This document shows, piece by piece, positions 25,044-33,636 of a stretch of 64,000 nt of DNA (position 1 is the stretch's first letter; every line of letters starts with the position of its first letter). The DNA comes from Rhizobium sp. NRK18 (GTDB lineage Bacteria; Pseudomonadota; Alphaproteobacteria; Rhizobiales; Rhizobiaceae). The translations under genes and the position numbers were made by a program. The stretch spans positions 3,377,681 through 3,441,680 of the forward strand of contig NZ_JANFMV010000001.1 in NCBI RefSeq assembly GCF_024385575.1. Direction: 5' to 3'. The notes under the pieces were generated by a model. The model was given only the letters and a program-made list of their open reading frames with translations. It searched no databases and was not told the DNA's origin.

Positions 25044-25795
25044 CAGTAGATATCCACCTCTCCGAGAGCCTTGACGTCAAACTCCAATTTCCTGGCGCCG
25101 AGCAGGGGATTGGCGCGGCGGCGTTGCACCGACTTGTGCAAGGCCAGCATGAAATATTTGCGGGATTCCGCGTGACGCCGGGTCATGTTGCCGTCGTGAC
25201 GAAGGTAGTAAAGACAGCATGTCTCCGTAAGCCTGTAGTTCGGCAAGGCATCGAAGAGCCGCAATATGTAATCGGTGTCCTCCGCCTGTATGAACCGCTC
25301 GTCGACCAGTCCGACCTTATCGAGGAAGGAGCGACGGTAGAGCCCACTTGCAAGATGAATGCTCCTGACGTCGGCCCTGCGGCATCCTGCGGTCGGCGCC
25401 ATAGTATCGTAATCTACACTTTCGACGATGAGCATGCGTCCGTACGTCATGTCGATGGCAGGTTCCTCGCGAAAATGCACGATGTCAGCGGCGATGCGGC
25501 CCTGCGGCATGAGGTCGTCTGAATCGAGAAATGTCACCAATTCCGTTTCGTCAAGCAGATTGGTCAGCCCGACATTGCGGGCCGCCGCCACACCCCGGTT
25601 TTCCGTCGCGATCACGCGAATGCACGGCTCGGCCGCACACATTTCGGCAAGGACATCGCTTGTCCCGTCCGTTGAGCCGTCATCGACCACCAGCACGTCG
25701 AGGTCCGCGGCGTTCTTCTGCAGGACGATCGATTTCAATGCGTAAGGCAGAAACGCCGCTCGGTTGTAGGTGGGAACGATGACGGTGAGCTTCAT
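25043..25795 (-). CDS. Family 2 glycosyltransferase (operon copy 2)
   Basis: A 250-residue GT-A enzyme: LTVIVPTYNRAAFL, VVDDGSTDGTSDVL near residue 38, TFLDSDDLMPQG near 89, and EDTDYILRLFDALP near 172 for the acceptor-side acidic motif. The start is immediately next to the stop of the HPr-kinase-like gene with no gap, and the gene is coupled to the following GT2. The two transferases are related in fold but clearly different in sequence, so they are not a recent duplicate. Confidence 0.87.
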   Translation of the reverse strand: MKLTVIVPTYNRAAFLPYALKSIVLQKNAADLDVLVVDDGSTDGTSDVLAEMCAAEPCIRVIATENRGVAAARNVGLTNLLDETELVTFLDSDDLMPQGRIAADIVHFREEPAIDMTYGRMLIVESVDYDTMAPTAGCRRADVRSIHLASGLYRRSFLDKVGLVDERFIQAEDTDYILRLFDALPNYRLTETCCLYYLRHDGNMTRRHAESRKYFMLALHKSVQRRRANPLLGARKLEFDVKALGEVDIY

Positions 25796-26872
25796 TCAGG
25801 CCAGGCTCCGGATGAATGTCGTGATCGCAGCGCAAACCTCTTCCGGATCGCGACCAAGGTCAATTGCGAAAGCCGGCAGCCGTCGGCTCACCGTGCCGCA
25901 AAAGGCAAAATTCTGGTCTCGGTCACCGGGCACCTGGGTTACGACCGACGGGGTCAGCGCCAGGAATGCCTGCTTCGCGTCGGTCGGCCGGATGACGGTG
26001 CGCTCACCACCGGTAATCTTCGGCAGGCACATTGCCCGGATCTCGATCGATTTGCGCATTTGCGGTTGATGCAGTCCGGCCAGGGGGATGAGGTGCTTTC
26101 CCTGCCAGTTGAGCGGTCCCGATGCCGCCGGGGTCTCTTCCAACCCGACGCGCTTCAGGCCTGCCGGGTCCTGCTTGATCGCCGAGAAGAGCGGGTAGGC
26201 GCGGATCACGTCGTCCGAGGACGCGAGCACATAGTCATCGCCGACGCTCTCAAGTCCGCCACAGAGGCCGGAAAGCACGGTGCCCGACTTTCCCGAGCCT
26301 CCACTGCCGGCAAGCAGTATGCCTACCCCGTTTTCGCCCAGCGTGCCTGCATGTATCAAACGCCGGCCCGAACGAGAGAAATGCCAGGATAAAAAGTTCC
26401 GCAACGGCGATCCCGGCTCCCAGGCGGGGAAGCCCGCTGGCGTTTCGGAGAACTGAATCGCCCGATCCTCCTCCAGGTCATGGAACTGCCAGAAGCCGAT
26501 ATCCGGAAAAAGATGCATCCTGTAGCGCGTCCCGGAGAGGCTGCGTTCCACGTGCCGCTCGCGAAAGTAGGGAGACAGAAGTTCCGGGGCGATCGGCAGC
26601 AGGGGATTGGTCCGGTCCGTCAAAAGAATGCGGCATGGCGAAGCGGCATGGCCGGCCGGCTCCCAGGCGAGACCGTTGCGAATGACGTTAATGAAATCCG
26701 GATTGTGTCCCCTGACCTCGAATGTGTCGTCGGCAAGCCGGAATGAAAAGCCTTCAGGAGACCGAGCGAAGGCGCTGTCGAAAAACGAGAATGCATATTC
26801 GGCGAAACGCAGCACGCTGCGCTCGCCGACCTTTAAGACCTGAACGTCAAGCTCGTCTTCGACGGTCGTCAA
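25796..26872 (-). CDS. HPr kinase-like (HprK-related) serine kinase
   Basis: A 358-residue protein. Its C-terminal half has a Walker A loop AGSGGSGKSGTV (about 188-199) and, shortly after, SVGDDYVLASS, the acidic motif of the HprK fold. The N-terminal 170 residues are family-specific. HprK relatives outside the PTS phosphorylate peptides or small proteins; in lasso-peptide clusters such kinases phosphorylate the peptide C-terminus. Here it lies two bases after the PqqD-like gene. No HPr or PTS gene is nearby, so a carbohydrate-repression role is unlikely. Confidence 0.8.
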   Translation of the reverse strand: MTTVEDELDVQVLKVGERSVLRFAEYAFSFFDSAFARSPEGFSFRLADDTFEVRGHNPDFINVIRNGLAWEPAGHAASPCRILLTDRTNPLLPIAPELLSPYFRERHVERSLSGTRYRMHLFPDIGFWQFHDLEEDRAIQFSETPAGFPAWEPGSPLRNFLSWHFSRSGRRLIHAGTLGENGVGILLAGSGGSGKSGTVLSGLCGGLESVGDDYVLASSDDVIRAYPLFSAIKQDPAGLKRVGLEETPAASGPLNWQGKHLIPLAGLHQPQMRKSIEIRAMCLPKITGGERTVIRPTDAKQAFLALTPSVVTQVPGDRDQNFAFCGTVSRRLPAFAIDLGRDPEEVCAAITTFIRSLA

Positions 26873-26874
26873 TG

Positions 26875-27309
26875 TCAGTCTCTCGCAGCCGGCTTGATGT
26901 GCGGCCAGCCAGCCTCTTCTTCTGTATCGTGAATCGGATCGGCAGCGATCAGGTCAGCGAGATCATCGTAGGCATCGACAGTCGGGGCGGCCGTCACATT
27001 GACCAACATTCCAACAAGAATGTCGTCAGATGGCCGGGGTACCAGCGATGCGTCTGCCGTCAGCAGCTCGAGATCGCGCAGGCGCCGGAGAAATTCGTCC
27101 ACGACGATGCCGTTGCCGCCTGACGCCTGCGCAATGGCTGCCGTTCCGTAGCCGCTGCTGATGGCCGACCAGATGATCCTCGCCGGCTCGTTCAAGCCGA
27201 AGTAGCGGCCTGTCATCAGATTGAGCACGACGAGGTCCCCGTCGAACTCTTCGAAAACAATATCTTCGTTGACCGTCACCAGGACTTCGTCTGCAATGTC
27301 GTGGGTCAA
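26875..27309 (-). CDS. PqqD-family protein (peptide-binding RRE fold)
   Basis: About 144 residues, first gene of the operon. Residues about 15-60 have EFDGDLVVLNLMTGRYFGLNEPARIIW, the PqqD domain (PF05402), a winged-helix fold that presents precursor peptides to modifying enzymes. A 70-residue C-terminal extension is unrecognised. The frame is open to TTG 27354, but no ATG is available. TTG 27309, with GGGGA eight bases upstream, is the best start and 27354 the longest. PqqD plus HPr-kinase plus nucleotidyltransferase recalls peptide-modification clusters, but no radical-SAM enzyme, lasso cyclase or transglutaminase-like protease is encoded beside it. Confidence 0.75.
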   Translation of the reverse strand: MTHDIADEVLVTVNEDIVFEEFDGDLVVLNLMTGRYFGLNEPARIIWSAISSGYGTAAIAQASGGNGIVVDEFLRRLRDLELLTADASLVPRPSDDILVGMLVNVTAAPTVDAYDDLADLIAADPIHDTEEEAGWPHIKPAARD

Positions 27310-27378
27310 TATTTTCTTCCCCGCCAAGTCAGGCACGGCTCCCAAAAAATGCAAATGACCTGCCCGTGGCTCGTCAAT

Positions 27379-27468
27379 TCAAGTCGTAATGAAGACGCTG
27401 CATTTAGGAGTTGCAAGCTCGATTTTTACAATATCATCAAGATCTATCAGAAGATCCTGCAAGTTCAA
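27379..27468 (-). CDS. Candidate short peptide upstream of the PqqD gene
   Basis: A 29-codon frame from TTG 27468. It begins with LNLQDLLIDLDDIVKIEL, acidic and hydrophobic like a RiPP leader, and ends TPKCSVFITT. The stretch is AT-rich against its surroundings. Support is weak: the start is TTG with only AGG nearby, and the frame is also open upstream to ATG 27654 through a strong hairpin. It ends 24 bases before the longest possible PqqD start. It may be a precursor peptide or chance. Confidence 0.25.
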   Translation of the reverse strand: MNLQDLLIDLDDIVKIELATPKCSVFITT

Positions 27469-27558
27469 TATGCCTATTTGGGTTGCGCACCCATTGCTTG
27501 GGGATGGTTTCGTGTTGTGCTCGAGGGCGGGAAAAGGCTGCTGCAACACCCGCAAACG

Positions 27559-27591
27559 AAAAGGGCCGCCCGGATAACTCCGTAGCGGCCC
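27559..27591 (-). terminator. Leftward Rho-independent terminator or attenuator
   Basis: The outer stem GGGCCGC/GCGGCCC (27563-27569 with 27585-27591) encloses an inner CGGA-TAAC-TCCG hairpin, and on the minus strand it is followed by TTTT. It lies about 250 bases upstream of the PqqD gene with no protein gene to its right on that strand. It would therefore end a short RNA or attenuate the operon leader. Confidence 0.6.
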
Positions 27592-27653
27592 GGAACAAGC
27601 ATTGGCGGCCCCATGCCTTTGCTTATTCGATAGCCAGTTCTCGCACTGTTTCA

Positions 27654-27669
27654 TTAATAACCGATTAAC
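27654..27669. promoter_or_regulatory. CtrA-type box TTAA-N7-TTAAC inside an inverted repeat
   Basis: TTAATAACCGATTAAC matches the alphaproteobacterial CtrA full-site consensus exactly. It is nested in an imperfect repeat GTTTCATTAAT-N5-ATTAACGAAAC (27648-27674, one mismatch). It sits between the divergent PqqD operon and pntA (start 27936), so it could control the former, a short leftward RNA, or both. Confidence 0.45.
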
Positions 27670-27935
27670 GAAACGCGTCGGCGTGGTCGAAAAGACGAGA
27701 ATTTGACCGGCGAGGGAGCGAATGCCCTATCCGGTGATCGGAGCATTGCGCCCGCAAACCAAAATCTGTCGCTTTTGGGCAAAACTTCATCGAAATCAGG
27801 CCAATTCTTGGAATGTGACAGCTTGCGTACCGCGCGGTTCGCCCCTAAGACATGGCAACGATATCCGCGGCCCGGCTGCGGTGACGTGAGGAGCGCTCGG
27901 CCGCTTTTTCGAGAGGGATTGGAGGACAACTATCA

Positions 27936-29510
27936 ATGTACATAGGCTCACCCAAGGAGACCTTTGCCGGGGAGTCGCGCGTCGCGATGACACCCGACAG
28001 TGCCAGACAGCTGCAGAAGCTCGGCTATGAGTGCGTGATCGAGACGGGCGCGGGCAAAGCTGCCGGCTTCTCCGACGCAAGCTACACGGACGCCGGCGTA
28101 ACAGTGGTCGACACTGCCGAAGCGCTTTATGCGAAAGCGGACGTCATCGCCAAGGTCCGTCCTCCGGAAACGGATGAAGTCGCCCGGCTGTCTGCTGGCA
28201 AGACATTGATTTCCTTCTTCTACCCGGCGCAGAACAAGGATCTTCTGGAAGCCTCGAAGGCAACGGGCGCGAACGTCATCGCCATGGACATGGTGCCGCG
28301 CATCTCGCGCGCCCAGAAGATGGACGCGCTCTCCTCAATGGCCAACATCGCCGGCTACCGCGCCGTGATCGAGGCCGGCAACAATTTCGGCCGCTTCTTC
28401 ACCGGCCAGGTGACCGCCGCCGGCAAGATCCCGCCGGCCAAGGTGCTGGTCATCGGCGCCGGCGTCGCCGGTCTTGCCGCCGTCGGGACCTCGGTATCGC
28501 TCGGTGCCATCACCTACGCCTTCGACGTTCGCCCGGAAGTGGCCGAGCAGATCGAAAGCATGGGCGCCGAATTCGTCTTCCTCGATTTCGAAGGCCCGGC
28601 CCAGGACGGCGCGGCGACGGGCGGCTATGCAGCCCCCTCCTCTCCGGAGTTCCGCGAAGCGCAGCTTAAAAAATTCCGCGAGATTGCGCCCGAGATCGAC
28701 ATCGTCATCACCACGGCGCTGATCCCCGGCCGTGACGCGCCGAAGCTCTGGCTTGCCGACATGGTCGCGGCGATGAAGCCCGGCTCGGTCGTCGTCGACC
28801 TCGCCGCCGAGCGCGGCGGCAACTGCGACCTGACCGTCGCCGACCAGAAGGTGGTGTCCGAGAACGGCGTCACCGTCATCGGCTATACGGATTTCCCGAG
28901 CCGCATGGCCGCACAATCCTCGACCCTCTATTCCACCAATATCCGTCACATGATGACGGACCTGACGCCCGGCAAGGACGGCAAGCTCGTCCACAACATG
29001 GAAGACGACGTCATCCGCGGGGCGACGGTGGCCTATCAGGGCGAGATCACTTATCCCCCGCCGCCGCCGAAGATCCAGGCGATCGCCGCGCAGAAGCCGA
29101 AGGAAAAGGCCAAGGAGCTGACGCCTGAGGAAAAGCGCGCGGCGGAAACCGCCGCCTTCAAGAAGGCAACGCGCCAGCAGGTCGGTCTGCTGGTCGTCGG
29201 TGGCGCGCTGATCCTTCTCGCGGGCTATTTCGCGCCGGCAAGCTTCATGTCGCACTTCATCGTCTTCGTTCTCTCCTGCTTTGTCGGCTTCCAGGTGATC
29301 TGGAACGTGTCGCATTCGCTGCACACGCCGCTGATGGCGGTCACGAACGCCATCTCCTCCATCATCATCCTCGGCGCACTGATGCAGATCGGCTCGGGAA
29401 GCGTGCTGGTGGCGGTGCTCGCCGCTCTCTCCGTCCTGATGGCGGGGGTCAATATTTTCGGTGGCTTCATGGTCACCCGGCGCATGCTCGCCATGTTCCA
29501 GAAGTCGTAA
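27936..29510 (+). CDS. pntA: Proton-translocating NAD(P) transhydrogenase, alpha subunit
   Basis: A 524-residue unsplit PntA. The N-terminal NAD-binding domain I starts [20 protein letters not shown], and the Rossmann motif [22 protein letters not shown] is near residues 170-190. A Pro/Lys/Glu-rich linker spans about 365-405, followed by four hydrophobic helices ([17 protein letters not shown] onward). With PntB it couples hydride transfer from NADH to NADP+ to proton inflow, supplying NADPH. ATG 27936 has GGAGG upstream. It is the first gene of a pntA-pntB operon with 17 bases between genes. Confidence 0.97.
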   Translation: MYIGSPKETFAGESRVAMTPDSARQLQKLGYECVIETGAGKAAGFSDASYTDAGVTVVDTAEALYAKADVIAKVRPPETDEVARLSAGKTLISFFYPAQNKDLLEASKATGANVIAMDMVPRISRAQKMDALSSMANIAGYRAVIEAGNNFGRFFTGQVTAAGKIPPAKVLVIGAGVAGLAAVGTSVSLGAITYAFDVRPEVAEQIESMGAEFVFLDFEGPAQDGAATGGYAAPSSPEFREAQLKKFREIAPEIDIVITTALIPGRDAPKLWLADMVAAMKPGSVVVDLAAERGGNCDLTVADQKVVSENGVTVIGYTDFPSRMAAQSSTLYSTNIRHMMTDLTPGKDGKLVHNMEDDVIRGATVAYQGEITYPPPPPKIQAIAAQKPKEKAKELTPEEKRAAETAAFKKATRQQVGLLVVGGALILLAGYFAPASFMSHFIVFVLSCFVGFQVIWNVSHSLHTPLMAVTNAISSIIILGALMQIGSGSVLVAVLAALSVLMAGVNIFGGFMVTRRMLAMFQKS

Positions 29511-29527
29511 TGGGGAGGGGTTGAGCC

Positions 29528-30964
29528 ATGGAATACGGATTTACCACGGCGGCCTATGTGGTCGCAGCCGTCCTCTTCATTCAGTCGCTGGGCGGACTTT
29601 CAGGCCAGGAAAGCGCCAAGCGCGCGGTCTGGTACGGCATTGTCGGCATGGCGCTCGCGATCTTCGCGACGCTTTACGGCCCGGGCGCCGGCAACTGGCT
29701 GCTGTCGCTGATCATGATCGTCATCGGCGGCGCGATCGGCTGGGTGGTCGCCCAGCGCGTGCAGATGACGGAGATGCCGCAGCTCGTCGCCGCCATGCAT
29801 TCGCTTGTCGGCCTTGCAGCAGTGCTGATCGGCTTCAACACGCATATCGAACTCATCCGCCTGGCCGGGATGGATGAGACGGCCCGTCACGCGCTCAACG
29901 GCTTTGCCGCCGTCATCGCGCACAAGAGCCCGGTCGAAATCAACATCCTGCGCGTCGAGACCTTCCTCGGCATCTTCATCGGCGCCGTGACGTTCACCGG
30001 TTCGATCATCGCCTTCGGCAAGCTTGCCGGCAAGGTTGACGGCAAGGCGAAGAAGCTGCCCGGCGGCCATGCCCTGAACGCGGCGGCGGCGATCATCTCG
30101 CTCGTCTTCCTGTTCGTCTATCTCTCGTCGGGCTCGACGCTGGCGATCATCATCATGACGCTTGCCGCCCTGTTCATCGGCTACCACCTGATCATGGGCA
30201 TCGGCGGCGCCGACATGCCGGTCGTCGTCTCGATGCTGAACTCGTATTCGGGCTGGGCTGCGGCGGCCATCGGCTTCTCGCTGTCGAACGACCTGCTGAT
30301 CGTCGTCGGCGCGCTGGTCGGCTCTTCGGGTGCGATTCTCTCATACATCATGTGCAAGGCGATGAACCGCTCCTTCGTCTCGGTCATTCTCGGCGGCTTC
30401 GGCGGCTCCAAGGGGCCGGCAATGGCTGTCGAGGGCGAACAGATCGCCATCGACGCCGAAGGTGTCGCAGCGGCGCTCAACGATGCCGACAGCATCATCA
30501 TCGTTCCCGGCTACGGCATGGCCGTTGCCCAGGCCCAGGGTGCGGTCTCCGACCTCACCCGCAAGCTGCGTGCGGCCGGCAAGGAGGTTCGCTTCGCGAT
30601 CCACCCGGTCGCCGGTCGTCTGCCGGGCCACATGAACGTGCTGCTCGCCGAAGCCAAGGTGCCGTACGACATCGTTCTGGAAATGGACGAGATCAACGAG
30701 GACTTCCCGGAAACCGACGTCGTCATCGTCATCGGCTCCAACGACATCGTCAATCCGGCCGCTCAGGAAGACCCGAACTCCCCGATCGCCGGCATGCCGG
30801 TTCTGGAAGTGTGGAAGGCCAAGCAGGTGTTCGTGTCGAAGCGTGGCCAGGGCACCGGTTACTCCGGCATCGAGAACCCGCTGTTCTACAAGGAGAACAC
30901 GCGGATGTTCTACGGCGACGCCCGCGATTCGATCAGCAAGCTGGTCAACCTGATCGACGGCTAA
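29528..30964 (+). CDS. pntB: Proton-translocating NAD(P) transhydrogenase, beta subunit
   Basis: A 478-residue inner-membrane protein. The N-terminal ~270 residues hold about nine hydrophobic helices ([17 protein letters not shown] onward). The C-terminal domain III binds NADP(H): [14 protein letters not shown] near 328, [21 protein letters not shown] near 358, and [12 protein letters not shown] with [10 protein letters not shown] after it. Start ATG with GGGGAGG upstream. It ends just before a strong terminator. Confidence 0.97.
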   Translation: MEYGFTTAAYVVAAVLFIQSLGGLSGQESAKRAVWYGIVGMALAIFATLYGPGAGNWLLSLIMIVIGGAIGWVVAQRVQMTEMPQLVAAMHSLVGLAAVLIGFNTHIELIRLAGMDETARHALNGFAAVIAHKSPVEINILRVETFLGIFIGAVTFTGSIIAFGKLAGKVDGKAKKLPGGHALNAAAAIISLVFLFVYLSSGSTLAIIIMTLAALFIGYHLIMGIGGADMPVVVSMLNSYSGWAAAAIGFSLSNDLLIVVGALVGSSGAILSYIMCKAMNRSFVSVILGGFGGSKGPAMAVEGEQIAIDAEGVAAALNDADSIIIVPGYGMAVAQAQGAVSDLTRKLRAAGKEVRFAIHPVAGRLPGHMNVLLAEAKVPYDIVLEMDEINEDFPETDVVIVIGSNDIVNPAAQEDPNSPIAGMPVLEVWKAKQVFVSKRGQGTGYSGIENPLFYKENTRMFYGDARDSISKLVNLIDG

Positions 30965-30990
30965 GCCCGTCACCTCAACGCGATTTGCGA

Positions 30991-31024
30991 CACCCCGGCC
31001 CTGGCGGCCGGGGTGTTTTCGTTT
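30991..31024 (+). terminator. Rho-independent terminator of pntAB
   Basis: A perfect 10-bp stem CACCCCGGCC / GGCCGGGGTG (30991-31000 with 31006-31015), loop CTGGC, then TTTTCGTTTT. It lies 27 bases after the pntB stop. Confidence 0.9.
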
Positions 31025-31039
31025 TGCGCCTTGATTTTT

Positions 31040-31059
31040 ACATATTAAAATTAATATGT
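31040..31059. promoter_or_regulatory. Perfect AT-rich palindrome upstream of the DUF442 gene
   Basis: ACATATTAA-AA-TTAATATGT, 9-bp arms, ends 36 bases before ATG 31096. A TTGATT at 31031 could be a -35, which would put the palindrome over the -10 region, the classical place for a repressor site. It recalls the AT-rich operators of ArsR-type sulfide sensors (BigR/SqrR) that control DUF442 genes, but the exact match was not checked. Confidence 0.55.
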
Positions 31060-31095
31060 ATATTGAGTTTCCGCCCCAACCCAAAGGATAGACCC

Positions 31096-31434
31096 ATGAG
31101 CATCCGCTCGATCGACAACAATTTTTCCGTCACGGGCCAGATCAAGCAGGCCGACATTCCCGCCATCGCCGACGCAGGCTACGTCGCCATCGTCTGCATG
31201 CGTCCGGACAAGGAAGGCTTCTTCCAGCCGGCCTTCGACGATATCCGCGCAGCGGCCGAAGCCCGCAATCTGGCCGCCCATTATCTGCCGGTCGTGCCGG
31301 GCTCCATGCCGGTCGATGCGGCGAAGCAACTCAAGCAGATCCTGCGCGAGACCGAAGGGCCGATCCTTGCCTATTGTGCCTCCGGCAACCGCTGCACCAT
31401 GGTCTACCAAATGGCCCAGCAGGCAGGCGGCTGA
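31096..31434 (+). CDS. DUF442 / TIGR01244 sulfur transferase or phosphatase-like protein
   Basis: A 112-residue protein of the beta-lactamase-hydrolase-like phosphatase family (DUF442). It begins SIRSIDNNFSVTGQI, has VAIVCMRPDKEG near residue 32, and the P-loop YCASGNRC near the C-terminus with a CX5R-like cysteine. In other bacteria this domain precedes a persulfide dioxygenase in a sulfide-responsive operon; here it stands alone. ATG 31096 has AAAGGA upstream. The role may be in sulfane-sulfur handling or as a small phosphatase. Confidence 0.8.
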   Translation: MSIRSIDNNFSVTGQIKQADIPAIADAGYVAIVCMRPDKEGFFQPAFDDIRAAAEARNLAAHYLPVVPGSMPVDAAKQLKQILRETEGPILAYCASGNRCTMVYQMAQQAGG

Positions 31435-31532
31435 TACGGCCGACAGCCACGCAGCACAGTTTCGGTCAAGTTTGTCTCACTAGACAGGACATGATGAACT
31501 GGGGCGCCGTGTCCGGACGGCGATGATGAGCC

Positions 31533-32681
31533 ATGCCGAAGCTTTCGATCTGCATACCCGTCGAACCGGGTTACGCACCGCCGATCCATCTGGTTGAACG
31601 ACTGCTGGCAAAGCCGGACGCAGACATCGAAATCATCGTCGCGCCCTACTTGGACAGCTGCCGCGCAGCAACAGACCTGTATGAGCGCGCCGACCGCGAC
31701 CGGCGGCTCGTGATCCTTCCCGACGCACCGGAAAACATCTCCGCCGCCAATCTGTGGATCGGCATCGTGGCGGCGGTGACCGGCGAATGGCTGACACTCG
31801 TCAGGCCCGGGGACATGATCGAACCGGACCTTGCCGACGTGCTCGCCTATGTCGACCGCGAACTTCCGGGCACGGACGCGCTGGGCTGGAACAGCTTCCA
31901 GATCGACGCCAGCCATCCCCGCGACATTCCGGCCAGCATCGCCATTCCGCGCCAACACCACATCACGGCGATGGATAAGACGCCGATGCTGCAGGCCTTC
32001 TTCCTGTGGGCCGGTGCGCTCGACACGCCCAGCATGCCGTTCGGCCTGTTTCACGGCGCGATAAGGCGGACGCTGCTCGAGACCATCCTTGCCAATTCAG
32101 GACCTTTGAGCTGGCTTACCCCGCTGCCGCAATACGAATGGTCGGCGCGCGTGCTGATGTTCTGCGAACAGATGGCGCTCAGCTATCGGCCGCTTTCGGC
32201 CGTCGACTTCAGGCCCTATCGGCCGCTCGCCATCCCCTCACCGCTCGAAGGTTTTCCCTTCAACGCCGGCATCGGCGTGACGGCGGCGATCGCCGACATC
32301 CAGGCGCGGCTCCTGACCGATCTCGGCAGCCCGTGGAACGGGTTCGGCGACAATTTCATCCGCGCCTGCCTGATCGACTGTATGAAGACACACGACCGGG
32401 CAGCATTCGACGCCAAGGTGGCCGCTTACCGTGAGGCGCTGGCCCGTTGCGGTGACGGGCGGTATGCGCCGGGCTTCGCGCCGGAGTACTGCCCCGCGCC
32501 ATCGCCGGACCGCCGGCGGGGCATCTACGGCCAGGTTCTTCACGCCGACCGCTTCCTCGGCAATGCCGTCACCGCACAGGACTTCTATGCAGCCGCCAGC
32601 GGCATCCTCTCGGCGATCAAGGTCGTCACCGGGAAGGCGCTGGCGCCGCGCGAGGAACAGGCGTTTCTCGACGCGAGCTGA
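31533..32681 (+). CDS. Glycosyltransferase-like protein (GT-A type), paralogue of 34476-35726
   Basis: A 382-residue protein. The N-terminal GT-A-like region has LSICIPVEPGYAPP, DIEIIVAPYLDS and WLTLVRPGDMIEPD near 90-105, where DXD would be expected but RPGD is found. The C-terminal ~80 residues (YAPGFAPEYCP, FYAAASGILSAIKVV) match the end of the glycosyltransferase encoded leftward at 34476-35726 (YAAHFAPEF, DSAAGIFDVIRALV). The two are divergent members of one family. The altered DXD makes catalysis less certain. It converges with the SDR gene. Confidence 0.6.
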   Translation: MPKLSICIPVEPGYAPPIHLVERLLAKPDADIEIIVAPYLDSCRAATDLYERADRDRRLVILPDAPENISAANLWIGIVAAVTGEWLTLVRPGDMIEPDLADVLAYVDRELPGTDALGWNSFQIDASHPRDIPASIAIPRQHHITAMDKTPMLQAFFLWAGALDTPSMPFGLFHGAIRRTLLETILANSGPLSWLTPLPQYEWSARVLMFCEQMALSYRPLSAVDFRPYRPLAIPSPLEGFPFNAGIGVTAAIADIQARLLTDLGSPWNGFGDNFIRACLIDCMKTHDRAAFDAKVAAYREALARCGDGRYAPGFAPEYCPAPSPDRRRGIYGQVLHADRFLGNAVTAQDFYAAASGILSAIKVVTGKALAPREEQAFLDAS

Positions 32682-32692
32682 TCCCGCCTCCT

Positions 32693-33529
32693 TCAAGTCT
32701 TCAGATTGGGCACGCCGACGATGGCCGGCGGATCGGCCGGATGGGGCGGCGCCGTGCCGAATTCGAGGAGATCGCGCCTGCCGTACTCGTCGGCGATGCG
32801 TTCGGCCATCTGCCGGATCGTCACCGGCTGGCCCGAGCAGATGTTGATTGCGCCCTGCTGACCGCTCTCGACCACTCTTGCAATCATGCGGCCCGCCTCC
32901 GTCACATCGAGGAAGTCCCGGATCTGCGTTCCGGCCGAAAGCTTGGCGACCTCGCCGGTCCCTAGCTGCTTTCGCAGGTAAGGCACCAGCCGCCCCGAAC
33001 TTTCGTGCTCACCATAGAGATGAAACAGGCGGCACCACGAGAAGGCCGTCCCGGTAGCGGCAAAGTAGTGCTGCAGCATGTGGAAGAGACCGAGCTTGGA
33101 TGCGGAATAGACAGTCGAGGGCTCCAGCGGCGCGGTCACCTCCAGATGCTCGGAGGGCAGCCGATATTCCATGCAGGTGCCGATCCCGACGAAATGCCGG
33201 ACGCCGGCGGCCACCGCGCCCTGCGCCAGCCTCAGGCTTCCGATAACGCAATTGAAATTGATCGGCGAGGAATAGAACTGGCCGGGCACCACATGCCAGG
33301 CAGCGTGAACGACGACGTCGACGTCGACGCAGGCATCCTGCCACCACTCAAGACTTTCGGCGAAGAGGTCGGCCGTCTCGATTACGCGCGCTGAGGCCGC
33401 AATCCCGGCGATGCGGTCGCTGCTGCCGGGCCGAAGGACGAGGACCAGATCGTGACCCTGAGCCTGCAAGGCGGCGGCGATCTGCCGTCCGACAAAACCC
33501 GATCCGCCCGTCAACAGAATGCGCGCCAT
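32693..33529 (-). CDS. NAD(P)-dependent nucleotide-sugar epimerase/dehydratase or reductase (extended SDR)
   Basis: A 278-residue extended SDR: Rossmann GGSGFVG at residues 8-14, catalytic Tyr141/Lys145 in YSASK, and INICSGQPVTIRQMAE near 230. It is shorter than true 4,6-dehydratases and more like 4-ketoreductases or epimerases (RfbJ-type). In this cluster it could reduce a CDP-4-keto-6-deoxy-3-C-methyl sugar (inference). It is read divergently from the CmcI-like gene. Confidence 0.8.
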   Translation of the reverse strand: MARILLTGGSGFVGRQIAAALQAQGHDLVLVLRPGSSDRIAGIAASARVIETADLFAESLEWWQDACVDVDVVVHAAWHVVPGQFYSSPINFNCVIGSLRLAQGAVAAGVRHFVGIGTCMEYRLPSEHLEVTAPLEPSTVYSASKLGLFHMLQHYFAATGTAFSWCRLFHLYGEHESSGRLVPYLRKQLGTGEVAKLSAGTQIRDFLDVTEAGRMIARVVESGQQGAINICSGQPVTIRQMAERIADEYGRRDLLEFGTAPPHPADPPAIVGVPNLKT

Positions 33530-33636
33530 GTATGCTCCCGATGGATTAGTTCGTGGGAAAACTAGCCGCAGCGCTCGCCAAAGGAAACCCGCTTCGCTTA
33601 GAGTGGCGGCAAGGGAATCAGGACGCCGAGGGAAAC

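Larger units (their letters stand above)
27355..27935. other. Regulatory intergenic region between the PqqD operon and pntA
   Basis: 581 bases with no convincing full gene. It contains the candidate peptide frame (27379-27468), a strong leftward hairpin with T-run (27559-27591), and a CtrA-like box (27654-27669). Near the right end is the pntA ribosome-binding site GGAGG. Bases 27700-27900 show no further motif I can support. Confidence 0.6.
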
